Part shown: piece after piece, positions 18,668 to 26,060 of the stretch | Numbering within the stretch: position 1 is the stretch's first letter | Layout of the letters: each line of letters begins with the position of its first letter | Source of the DNA: Candidatus Trichofilum aggregatum | GTDB taxonomy: Bacteria; Chloroflexota; Anaerolineae; Promineifilales; Promineifilaceae | Direction: 5' to 3' | Assembly (NCBI GenBank): GCA_016716885.1 | Contig: JADJUV010000038.1 | Coordinates: forward strand, 1-64,000 | DNA length: 64,000 bases | Notes under the pieces: generated by a model | Databases searched by the model: none | Told to the model about the DNA's origin: nothing | Seen by the model: only the letters and a program-made list of their open reading frames with translations | Made by a program: the position numbers and the translations under genes

Positions 18668-19680
18668 GTTGATTCGTCAGGACCTAACGCCGCCACCATC
18701 TGCTGATACCGCTCCGGTTCTTCCTCAAAAATGTAGGTTACAGGGGTAACGATGACGCCACTACCACCAATGGCGCGGAGTTCGGCGATGGTTTGGGTGA
18801 GCTGATTTTTCCGCACCACGATGTTGATAGCAAACCAACCCGATTCCCCCTGACCACCGGGCGGAAACACCGGGGAGATGGTTGGCCCTTGCAAGCCGCT
18901 GAGGTGGGGTTGAGTGGTTAGCCGTTGGGCGATGGTCTGGGGGGAATCGCCGCGCATGTTGGCAAAAACAAGGTGGCACTCTTGGGCACGTAGATGGGCT
19001 TCGATGTATTCTAGAAGATCACGCGCGGCCGCGAGCACCTCACTTCTCTTCTGCAAACTCTCCCGATGGGCAATCAGGCAGGCTTGTGAGTGGAGAATGA
19101 TGCCATCGGGTAGCGGCCGCAGATGGTTATCGCGCAGTGTCGTGCCACTCGATACCAGGTCAGCAATCAAATCGGCCGTGCCAATGACCGGGGCAATTTC
19201 CAGTGTGCCTTCGGCGTTGATGAGCCGGTATGGCGCGATGCCATGTTCATCCAGGAAGCGGCTCGTCAGGTTGGGGAACTTCGTCGCCACGCGCAACGGG
19301 TCATCAGCTTTGTCGCTGGCTTTCTGGCGCAAACCGTCCAGGTCGGCCACCGCCCACGCTTCAGGGACAGCGATTTGCAGGCGGCAGGGGCCAAAACCCA
19401 GGGCATCATGCAGGGTGAGGATGGCGTCGTGGCCGTTGCGTTTTTCGGCCAGCATGTCCAGCCCGGTGATGCCAAAATCTACACTCCCCTGTTGCACACT
19501 GGTGACGATGTCGCCGGGGCGTTGGAAGAGAATGGTGAGAGCGGGCAGAGAGGGGATCGCGGCCGCGTACTGGCGCGGATTGGGACGGTACACTTTCAGG
19601 CCACAATTGGCGAGAAACTGGTTGGCCTCATCGGCCAAAAGACCTTTACTGGGGAGAGCGAGACGAATATCTGTACGCAT
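18646..19680 (-). CDS. hisG: ATP phosphoribosyltransferase HisG, long form
   Basis: First and committed step of histidine synthesis: ATP plus PRPP. Start ATG 19680 (MRTDIRLALPSKGLLADEANQFL). Typical motifs are VDFGITGLDMLAE, RVATKFPNLTSRFLDEHG, the PRPP loop DLIADLVSSGTTLRDN, and a C-terminal ACT-like regulatory domain (HLSGLQGPTISPVF, WFAINIVVRKNQLTQTIAELRAIGGSGVIVTPVTYIFEE). As a long form it does not need HisZ and should be feedback-inhibited by histidine. About 344 residues; the last eight derive from a CACAGAG repeat. First structural gene of the operon, downstream of the attenuator. Confidence 0.95.
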   Translation of the reverse strand: MRTDIRLALPSKGLLADEANQFLANCGLKVYRPNPRQYAAAIPSLPALTILFQRPGDIVTSVQQGSVDFGITGLDMLAEKRNGHDAILTLHDALGFGPCRLQIAVPEAWAVADLDGLRQKASDKADDPLRVATKFPNLTSRFLDEHGIAPYRLINAEGTLEIAPVIGTADLIADLVSSGTTLRDNHLRPLPDGIILHSQACLIAHRESLQKRSEVLAAARDLLEYIEAHLRAQECHLVFANMRGDSPQTIAQRLTTQPHLSGLQGPTISPVFPPGGQGESGWFAINIVVRKNQLTQTIAELRAIGGSGVIVTPVTYIFEEEPERYQQMVAALGPDESTTQRTQR

Positions 19681-19691
19681 ATTGATTGGAG

Positions 19692-19747
19692 CGGTCAGCA
19701 AGTCGGCTAGTCAGCCGGTCAGCTAAAATGCTGAAATGCTGACTGAG
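19692..19747. repeat. GTCAGCCGGTCAGC / GAAATGCTGA repeat, copy 1
   Basis: tcagccggtcagct followed by aaaatgctgaaatgctga. The same pair of words occurs at 46684-46738. It lies between the attenuator and hisG. Confidence 0.65.
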
Positions 19748-19755
19748 CTCATTGC

Positions 19756-19797
19756 GTAAATAAAAACACCCTTCCTATTTTGCACAGGAAGGGTGTT
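19756..19797 (-). terminator. Attenuator terminator of the his operon
   Basis: On the minus strand a perfect 12-bp stem (aacacccttcct 19797-19786, aggaagggtgtt 19776-19765) with a 9-base loop is followed by TTTTTATTTAC. It lies 28 bases after the leader-peptide stop and about 75 bases before hisG. It should end transcription when the leader is translated quickly, that is, when charged tRNA-His is plentiful. A competing antiterminator must exist if this is classical attenuation; I could not establish its pairing by eye. Confidence 0.88.
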
Positions 19798-19825
19798 GGT
19801 CTGTTACGAAAATTCTGGTTTGAAC

Positions 19826-19906
19826 CTAACGCGCCACCAATCCACGGCAAAACGGCCTCGCAAGCGGGGTGTGATGATGGTGGAAATGGTGTGTGGGGTT
19901 CAGCAT
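19826..19906 (-). CDS. hisL: His operon leader peptide, six His in seven codons
   Basis: ATG 19906 to TAG 19826 encodes 26 residues: MLNPT, then HHFHHHH, then TPLARP and further residues ending LVAR. The histidine block occupies 19871-19891. It is followed by a terminator hairpin and then hisG, the arrangement of the enterobacterial hisL attenuator, although the peptide sequence otherwise differs from that of E. coli. Ribosome stalling at the His codons under histidine starvation should prevent the terminator. There is no Shine-Dalgarno site. The -10 box ends 7 bases before the ATG, so the peptide is probably translated from a leaderless mRNA. Confidence 0.9.
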   Translation of the reverse strand: MLNPTHHFHHHHTPLARPFCRGLVAR

Positions 19907-19913
19907 GGCGAAA

Positions 19914-19942
19914 ACTATAACATAGCCCTGAACTGCAAGCAA
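19914..19942 (-). promoter_or_regulatory. Promoter of the his operon
   Basis: Minus-strand TTGCTT (19937-19942) and TATAGT (19914-19919) are separated by exactly 17 bases. Transcription should begin at or next to the leader ATG at 19906. Confidence 0.75.
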
Positions 19943-20322
19943 CCGAAAAGTAAATGACGAAAGTTACAGTTGAGCGTTAAACGCACCGGGTTATTTGGTC
20001 CCCCTTGGCTCGCAGTTGTCGGTGTTCACCACACCCCCAGGCGACCCTCACCCCCCTTTGGCCTCCTACCAACGATCACCATTCATCCCGCCCGCTCTCG
20101 ACACCACCACTGCCTTTAGCACCTCTCAAAATTTGGTGGGATCAAAGAAACCACCCAGATAACGAACCACCTACAGCAGACACCTTCTGTGACGAGGGTT
20201 CCTGTTCAACAACCCGTCGCCCGCCCCCCCCCCTACCACCCTTCACCACACCTTTACTGTGGCCGGTGTCCTGACCGAGCGCACACGGGAGCCCTAATGT
20301 ACCACACATCACGCATCATCCG
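19943..20322. other. Gene-free stretch, C-rich on the plus strand
   Basis: About 380 bases between the his promoter and the next gene end. The plus strand is rich in C and poor in G (runs such as ccccccccc near 20224). Frames on both strands are broken. It might be a decayed gene end or low-quality sequence. I see no RNA gene, repeat array or terminator. Confidence 0.5.
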
Positions 20323-21624
20323 CTACTTCTCATCAGAGATGGGCAACTGGGTCAGGAAACTACCCCCATCAAAGGTGTAGAGCCGCAGTTGGGTGTTTTC
20401 GGCGTCCCCTTGCACCCAGGAAATCGTGCCATCAGCGCGGGTACGGAAGGAGTCGTCCCGGTTGCCCCAGCGGATACCCGCCGAACTGACTTCCTCGGCG
20501 GGGAAGATGAAATTGCCACTGCCGTCTACAACCGCCAGGTGGTAGGCATTGTTGTTTGTGGTCATCCAACCCACTAGATACCGTTCCGGGCCACCCCCTG
20601 TGCCCAATCGGGCCATCACCGGGTCCCGCTCGGTGCTGCCATCCGTTTGTGTCAACCAGACAAAACTGCTCTGCAAATTGGCCTGGATGGTGGCGAAGGC
20701 GATCCCCTGGCCGTTACAGCAGGGCCGATCGACGGCGTTGAAGACGAGTTTCCAGGAGTTGGTGCTGAGGGCTAACTGGCCGAGTTGAGCGGAAGCGAGA
20801 CCGCCACAGTTGCCATCGGCTTCATAAATGCGCTGGTTATCATTGATGAGAATGCCCTTGGTAGCGTAACAATCACTGGAGCAAACGGCAATAAAGTCGT
20901 CCAGACCAGGGTGGTAACTGACAAGTTGGGCCATGGAGTGGGAACAACCCCAGCCCCAGCCACCGGTCTGAACCGCGCCGCTGTCATTAACGTAGGTAAG
21001 CTGGTCGCCGTAGTGCCCACCACCGGTGATGGTGTAGTAGGCCAGGTATTGGCCGTTGCCGTAGGTCAGACGACCATCGCCGAGCCAAAAGTCGGGAATG
21101 TTACCCGGATTGTTCAGATTGGTAGCCCAGGTTTCACTGCCGTTGCTGGCCCGCCGGGATAACCACATGATGTCGGTAGCCGGATCAAAGAGGAGCACGG
21201 CGAAGGAGTTGTCGTTGTGGGCGAATAACCCCCGGACTTCGCGGCCGCTAAAGTCAATCGTTGTCTGAATGGCACTGCCCGAGATGAACGAGGCGTGGCC
21301 GTTGCCACTGTTGTCCGTCCAGCCAATCAGGGTACGGCCATCGGTCAATGGGGCGTGGTAGAGGGGTGGGCCGATGAGGCAACCACTCCAGGTACACCAA
21401 CTCCCGGTCGCGGCCGCGAGAGGATGCGGCAAGGTAATTTGGGTTGTCTGGGTTGCTCCCTTCATGGTGACCGGGCTTACCATAAGGGGCAAGTGGGTGA
21501 AGGTTGAGTTGACTTTGTCACTGGTGGCCTGTAAAGGCAGGGTTTGAATGAAGAAGAAAAGGGCTACAAGGAGCGTTGATAAAAGAGTAAACCAACCAAA
21601 CTGCCAATATCGTTTCCGAGACAT
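20323..21624 (-). CDS. Secreted protein of unknown function
   Basis: Start ATG 21624, behind the strong site aggagg. The N-terminus MSRKRYWQFGWFTLLSTLLVALFFF is a signal peptide. About 433 residues follow, with repeated beta-rich stretches such as GRTLIGWTDNSGNGHASF, NSFAVLLFDPATDIMWLSR, LTYGNGQYLAYYTITG and YLVGWMTTNNNAYHLAVVDGSGNF. These suggest a beta-propeller-like fold; several Cys pairs (WCTWSGCL, CSSDCYA, PCCNG) fit an extracellular location. I do not recognise a named family. The gene is monocistronic or first in its transcript. Confidence 0.7.
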   Translation of the reverse strand: MSRKRYWQFGWFTLLSTLLVALFFFIQTLPLQATSDKVNSTFTHLPLMVSPVTMKGATQTTQITLPHPLAAATGSWCTWSGCLIGPPLYHAPLTDGRTLIGWTDNSGNGHASFISGSAIQTTIDFSGREVRGLFAHNDNSFAVLLFDPATDIMWLSRRASNGSETWATNLNNPGNIPDFWLGDGRLTYGNGQYLAYYTITGGGHYGDQLTYVNDSGAVQTGGWGWGCSHSMAQLVSYHPGLDDFIAVCSSDCYATKGILINDNQRIYEADGNCGGLASAQLGQLALSTNSWKLVFNAVDRPCCNGQGIAFATIQANLQSSFVWLTQTDGSTERDPVMARLGTGGGPERYLVGWMTTNNNAYHLAVVDGSGNFIFPAEEVSSAGIRWGNRDDSFRTRADGTISWVQGDAENTQLRLYTFDGGSFLTQLPISDEK

Positions 21625-21714
21625 GGTAAACCTCCTGATGGAAACATGATGCAACCAGCCAACGTCACTTTCACTGAAAGAAGCCACGAATTACCCGAAT
21701 TTTCCTCTGGTGGA

Positions 21715-21802
21715 ACCGGTGGGTTCCCCCCGGGACCCCCCGCGAGCCCGCCGCCCCCGCTGAAGAACGCGCCCCCAAAAGGGGGGGCCCCGGCCGGCGG
21801 CA
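21715..21802. other. Extremely G/C-rich low-complexity patch
   Basis: About 88 bases almost free of A and T, with runs of C and G (for example gggttccccccgggacc and aaaagggggggcccc). The composition differs from everything else in the window. It lies in the gap 21625-21962, next to a common intergenic word (acttggcgttctttgcg). It could be an assembly artefact at a contig join or a very stable hairpin region. Confidence 0.55.
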
Positions 21803-21901
21803 CTTGGCGTTCTTTGCGGCTTTGCGTGAATTTTCTTAGCCAGTGCCGGGCAACAGGAACCTTAACTTTCGTTTTATTACGTGTTTGAGGGCAATAACAG
21901 C

Positions 21902-21930
21902 CAAGAGCCTGGTTTTGGGCCAGGCTCTTG
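21902..21930 (-). terminator. Hairpin after the E1-like gene
   Basis: caagagcctgg (21902-21912) and ccaggctcttg (21920-21930) form a perfect 11-bp stem with a 7-base loop, about 30 bases after the E1-like gene stop. The downstream T run is weak, so it may be a stabilising or partial terminator. Confidence 0.6.
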
Positions 21931-21962
21931 GGGGGTAAACGGTAATTATTGCGGGGTGCGGT

Positions 21963-23138
21963 CTAGGTGAATTGTAGGAACGTGGCTTTGTCGCCGGTGA
22001 GTTCCAGGTGCAGACGTTGGGAACCATTGCGGCCGCGGACAATCCCCAGGGGTGGTATATCAATCGCCGCCAGAGGTTTGTCCAGAAAATCCTCATCGCC
22101 GCTGATGCGATGGCTGAGGCGCATCTCCCGCCGCCCGCCACAATCGGGGCAAAGGAAGGCCGTGTCGTACAGTTTGCCCATTTGTTGAAGAACGGGGGTT
22201 TCGCGGCCGCAATCCGGGCATGTCATCGCCACCACCAGTTCCAGCCCCAACTCCAATACTGCTTCTGGCCCTAACTGCTCACGCGCAATCTCCAGTAGTT
22301 CGCGGATAGTTGTACCTTCAGCCGTTACCTGGGGCAATTCCACGATGTTATCCAGCCGATTGTGGCTCATGCACTCTTCTTTGACCGGATATTCCGTGAT
22401 GTAAATGTCGTTGGTCAGACCATTAATCATCAGGGCTTTGCCCGGTTGCACTTCCAGCCCATGAATCAGCTTCAACGCTTCCTGGGTCTGAAAAGCGGCC
22501 ACAATGGAGGCGCTGGTGGGGGTAGTCGGTACTTTGCCCTGCAAAATATTCTGTCGGGCCAGCAGGGGGCAAGAGTAGCGCAGGTTGATCATCTGATAAT
22601 CCAGGTCGGTGAGGGTGCATTCATAACAGGCCCCTTCACCGGGCCAGAAGACGCGCACGATGCCCATCAGCTCCTGAATGGCCCCATCTACCCACGGTTT
22701 GCCCACGTTCCAGCAGAACCGGTTGATGGAGAGGCGGGCTTCCCGGTTGTCCAGGCAACCAACGACGGCATCCACGTGACGGAAGACGCCCAGCCCCATG
22801 TCGGTGTTGATGTTGCCGTGCCAGGCCAGCACATTGACATCAGGATTGAGTTCTTTGACCATGTCCGCGGCCGCGTCCACCTTGCGCCGCCCCCTGTCCT
22901 TCTCGCGGAACAGGACCGACCGGCTCAAATTACTGTCTTCAATGGTGTCAAAATCGGCAATCAAAATGTTGCCAATGCCCATCAGAGCTAAGTTTTTGAT
23001 GACCTCATTGCCGAGCGCCCCCGCGCCCACCACGAGAATGGTCGCATTCCGTACCACTTCCTGCCGCCACCAACTGATATAACCAAAGGTATGATAACGA
23101 TCCGTATCGGGATCGGTAATGATGATGGTGTCACTCAT
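21963..23138 (-). CDS. E1-like (ThiF/MoeB/UBA family) adenylyltransferase with zinc ribbon
   Basis: About 391 residues. The ATP-binding Rossmann motif is VVGAGALGNEV (about residues 37-47), with the family phrase ADFDTIEDSNLSR and a CLDNREAR stretch, as in enzymes that adenylate the C-terminus of ubiquitin-like or sulfur-carrier proteins. A candidate catalytic Cys lies in GACYECTLTD or YSCPLLARQ. After residue 300 there is a pair of CPDCG knuckles (TCPDCGRE, LCPDCGGR) forming a zinc ribbon. No ubiquitin-like protein, E2, JAB protease or thiamine/molybdopterin gene is adjacent, so its partner is unknown. The start ATG 23138 fits the family. Confidence 0.82.
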   Translation of the reverse strand: MSDTIIITDPDTDRYHTFGYISWWRQEVVRNATILVVGAGALGNEVIKNLALMGIGNILIADFDTIEDSNLSRSVLFREKDRGRRKVDAAADMVKELNPDVNVLAWHGNINTDMGLGVFRHVDAVVGCLDNREARLSINRFCWNVGKPWVDGAIQELMGIVRVFWPGEGACYECTLTDLDYQMINLRYSCPLLARQNILQGKVPTTPTSASIVAAFQTQEALKLIHGLEVQPGKALMINGLTNDIYITEYPVKEECMSHNRLDNIVELPQVTAEGTTIRELLEIAREQLGPEAVLELGLELVVAMTCPDCGRETPVLQQMGKLYDTAFLCPDCGGRREMRLSHRISGDEDFLDKPLAAIDIPPLGIVRGRNGSQRLHLELTGDKATFLQFT

Positions 23139-23298
23139 GCCGTATTCCTGTTTTGTGTTGGATGATGAACCCGACAGGCGCTAATGGGCCTGCCGGAACT
23201 GCCCTCTGTACGCTCAAGGGGGAAAAATGTTGCAGGAGTACCCGTTGCCCAAAGTGGGTCCGGGTTTTGTCTAACATCCCTGGCGGGTAAACAAAAAC

Positions 23299-23334
23299 TG
23301 GTCTGCGGCCGCACACAAGCGGCCGCAGACCAGT
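23299..23334. terminator. Bidirectional terminator whose stem is built from two GCGGCCGC copies
   Basis: The arms ctggtctgcggccgc and gcggccgcagaccag enclose the loop acacaa. On the minus strand the hairpin is followed by TTTTTGTTT, ending the surface-protein gene at 23363 before the E1-like gene starts. It is one of the few places where the iterated palindrome lies outside genes. Confidence 0.85.
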
Positions 23335-23362
23335 TTGTCAACGAGATACTACCATCAAAAAT

Positions 23363-25051
23363 TTAGGCTGTCCGGGAACGTCGCCAGAGGGCCACCCCTA
23401 GCAACAAGAGGGGCAACAGCCCAACCAACAATACAAGAGTGGGAACGGTCGCGGCCGCGCCAACAGCCGTCAGCGTAACATCCGTGGGTTGAGCCGTCAC
23501 CGTCGCCGTCCCATTGGCCGACGCCGTATTGCCCCGATCATCATCCGCTGTCCAGGTCGCCGAGTTCACCACCGTCTGAGAGATAAATACCGTTACCGTT
23601 ATGAAGTAGGTATCACCTGGCGCTAACAACTGCGCCACACCTGGTAAGATCGTTCCTAGCTGATCATCCACCAGTGTGTGGGTGGTGAAGGTGACATTGC
23701 CTGTGTTTTCGACGGCGTAGCAATAGGTCACATCCGCACCACCAATGGGAAGTGACACACTGTTGGTCGTGGCGCAGGTTGAAGCATCCAGGCCAACAGT
23801 TTTTGTAAAGACGATAGAGGGTGCGGGCGGAATCGTTACGGTCACGGTAGCTACATCCGTTGCCGTCACCACATCCGTGGGGCCGGGGTTATACGCCGTC
23901 CAGAGAGCAGTGTTTATCGTATTGACAGTCACGGGAACCGAAGCAGTCAAGAAGGCACTTGCTCCTGGCGCTAACTGATACGGGAAATTGGTGAGTATTG
24001 ACCCTAGCTCACTATCGGCTAGATCATGTAAGGTCAAAGTGATGTTGCCAGTATTGAAAATGGTGTAGCAATACGCGACGGTGGATCCGGCTACAACCGT
24101 AATTTCATCCGTAGCCGCACAAGCGTTAAGATCCGTACCAACTGTTTTATCTAAAGTAATAGCTGGCAAGCCTTGGGGAAACCAGGCACCCGCTGAGAAA
24201 GTTTCCGCGGTTGCCCAGGGTGTATTCAGGGTTCCCACGTAAGAATTGGTTCCAAAATCATAAACGTGGATCGCCGGGCCAGGATCGTCCTCGATCAGAT
24301 AGGCCCGACCATCATCACCGACTGCCAACCCATCAATATCCGTTTCGCCTGCCGGATAGGGGGCAACAAATGTCACCGTACCATCCAGGGCAATTTGTAC
24401 CAGGCCGCGCCCTCCGCCGGGAAGCGTCGCGGTGTCATTGGTTGCATATAAAACCCCTGATGGGCTAAAAGCCATCCCACCAATATCAATGTTGGCTGTA
24501 GGCACGGAGTAAGGAGCCACAAAAGTGGCTACGGCGGTGGTGGGGTTAATGGTATACAGCCCTTCGGTGCCGATGTTGCGTGTTGACCAGAACGTGCCGT
24601 TATAGTAAGCCAACGCCACCATGGACAATGTGGTTCCCCCCGGATCGGTGATCGTACCGATTAGCGTAGGGGTTCCACCTGAGGCAGGCCACGAATAGAG
24701 TTGACTCCCAGAAACAATATAAACGGTATTGTTGGTCGGATCATAAGCCAACCCCCAAGCCTGCGCGCCAGTAAAAAGCTGAACAGATGCGTTTGTTACC
24801 GGATCAATTTCATAAGCGCCAATAGCGGTATCATCAACTCCGGCAATCAATGGGTAAGTAAGGCCCGCCATGTAACTGGAAAATGGATTACTGGGTAACG
24901 GGTTAGTTCCTGCTTCAGCCGACAAGGCTAAACTCTGTTCGAGTAGCGTTTCCGCATCTTCTCCATTGCCCCCTTGTGCCAATGCCATTGAGACAGAAAC
25001 TAGACTTAGTCCAATCAGGGCACAGATTGCCATCAACCAAAAACGTTTCAT
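23363..25051 (-). CDS. Cell-surface protein: propeller-like domain, two DUF11-like repeats, PTDV tail
   Basis: About 562 residues. A signal peptide (MKRFWLMAICALIGLSLVSVSMALA) is followed by a beta-propeller-like domain with repeated phrases (VQLFTGAQAWGLAYDPTNNTVY, LYTINPTTAVATFVAPY, GGMAFSPSGVLYATND). Two repeats of about 110 residues each begin KTVGTDLNAC/KTVGLDASTC, with YCY and NTGN and H-L-D-LG. The tail has QPTDVTLTAVG, a hydrophobic helix and RRSRTA. The repeats and tail match the broken gene at 170-1332. It is probably anchored to the envelope through its tail. It is followed by the GCGGCCGC terminator. Confidence 0.82.
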   Translation of the reverse strand: MKRFWLMAICALIGLSLVSVSMALAQGGNGEDAETLLEQSLALSAEAGTNPLPSNPFSSYMAGLTYPLIAGVDDTAIGAYEIDPVTNASVQLFTGAQAWGLAYDPTNNTVYIVSGSQLYSWPASGGTPTLIGTITDPGGTTLSMVALAYYNGTFWSTRNIGTEGLYTINPTTAVATFVAPYSVPTANIDIGGMAFSPSGVLYATNDTATLPGGGRGLVQIALDGTVTFVAPYPAGETDIDGLAVGDDGRAYLIEDDPGPAIHVYDFGTNSYVGTLNTPWATAETFSAGAWFPQGLPAITLDKTVGTDLNACAATDEITVVAGSTVAYCYTIFNTGNITLTLHDLADSELGSILTNFPYQLAPGASAFLTASVPVTVNTINTALWTAYNPGPTDVVTATDVATVTVTIPPAPSIVFTKTVGLDASTCATTNSVSLPIGGADVTYCYAVENTGNVTFTTHTLVDDQLGTILPGVAQLLAPGDTYFITVTVFISQTVVNSATWTADDDRGNTASANGTATVTAQPTDVTLTAVGAAATVPTLVLLVGLLPLLLLGVALWRRSRTA

Positions 25052-25199
25052 GATTTTCCTCCTTATTGATTCAACCGTAGAACTTACTAAACCAGGCAGG
25101 TACTACAGTACTACTGTTTTAGTATAAGGGAAACTTGTATGTCTGAACAATAGTGGAAAATAATTTCTCGTGGGCACGCGCCACTTTTGTGGATACGAA

Positions 25200-25224
25200 G
25201 TGACACGGTTGGGCAACCGGTCAC
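25200..25224. repeat. Small hairpin repeat, copy 2
   Basis: gtgac-a-cggtt-gggc-aaccg-gtcac, the same fold as 1652-1676 with compensating base changes in each helix. It lies in the gap 25052-25320, which otherwise shows no gene. Confidence 0.7.
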
Positions 25225-25320
25225 AGCTATTCTCTGGTCGTCCACAGATTTGATGCACACCAAATTAACGAGGTGAGTCAGAGTTGTGACTGACCAACTG
25301 GTGGTTATAAACCATCAGAT

Positions 25321-26004
25321 TTATTTCTGGCGCAAGCGAGTGGCAGGGGCGGAAATGAACTTCTGGGTGACGACCAATGCCCCATCCGGGTTGTAGGCGA
25401 TGCCGATGCCGATGTGGGTCCAGACGGGGTTGAGCAGGTTGCCCCGGTGGTTGGTCAGGCTGCGGGGCTGGTTCATAAAGGCGTTGTGGATGTCGTACAC
25501 GCCTTGCTGGGTGTGGCTGGATTCGCCATAGACAATGCCGATGTTTTCGCCACAAGCCACATAGCTGATGCCCTGTCGCTCAATGCGCTGGGCTGAGCTG
25601 AAACCATCGGGGGTGATGTGCGAGACATATTGGCGGCGGAGCATATCGGCAGAGTGGCCTCTGGCAACAGCGGCCAGGCCATCGTGCCAACGGAGTTTTG
25701 TTGTACCCAACCAGCCGGGCAAGGCATTAGTGCGGGCCTCATTGACCAGGACAAACATGATTTGTTCCAGGGTAGTGATCTGGTCGGTAGGGCGAAAGTC
25801 TGGCTCCCGGGCTTTTAGATCATCCAGGGTAATGGTCAGGATGGTGCTGGAAGGGCGCGGGGGTGGTGAAACATGAGCGATGTCATCACCGGTGATGACG
25901 AGTTTGTCATTGATGGTGAGAACGCCAGGAGTGTGCGGCCGCGAACGCGCCAGCTTCGTCGCCCTTTCCAAATCTTCTTCCGTCAATTGCAACCAATCTT
26001 CCAT
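25321..26004 (-). CDS. CAP-superfamily (SCP/PR-1-like) protein
   Basis: About 227 residues with a CAP fold in the second half: LVNEARTNALPGWLGTTKLRWHDGLAAVARGHSADMLRRQYVSH, then YVACGENIGIVYG, and NPVWTHIGIGIAYNPDG near the end. The usual CAP His/Glu cavity residues appear as HSADM, GENI and THIGIG. It has no signal peptide; about 90 residues (MEDWLQLTEEDLERATKLA) precede the domain, which is unusual because most CAP proteins are secreted. It is probably in an operon with the proline-rich gene upstream. Confidence 0.78.
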   Translation of the reverse strand: MEDWLQLTEEDLERATKLARSRPHTPGVLTINDKLVITGDDIAHVSPPPRPSSTILTITLDDLKAREPDFRPTDQITTLEQIMFVLVNEARTNALPGWLGTTKLRWHDGLAAVARGHSADMLRRQYVSHITPDGFSSAQRIERQGISYVACGENIGIVYGESSHTQQGVYDIHNAFMNQPRSLTNHRGNLLNPVWTHIGIGIAYNPDGALVVTQKFISAPATRLRQK

Positions 26005-26013
26005 GGGGGAATT

Positions 26014-26058
26014 ATGAAGGATGAATTATGAAAGCGTGCCCCTATTCATAATTCATCC
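26014..26058. repeat. AAGGATGAATTATGAA hairpin between genes
   Basis: aaggatgaattatgaa (26014-26029) is perfectly complementary to ttcataattcatcctt (26043-26058). It fills the space between the proline-rich gene and the CAP gene. Confidence 0.75.
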
Positions 26059-26060
26059 TT

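Noticed and set aside
18914..19726. Long plus-strand open frame opposite hisG, and similar long frames opposite hisD, hisF and others
   Set aside because: They are shadows of well-supported genes; they have low-complexity Arg/Ser/Ala composition, no family motifs and no ribosome sites.
19943..20322. A gene in the C-rich stretch after the his promoter
   Set aside because: Frames on both strands are broken and the peptides show no motif or codon pattern.
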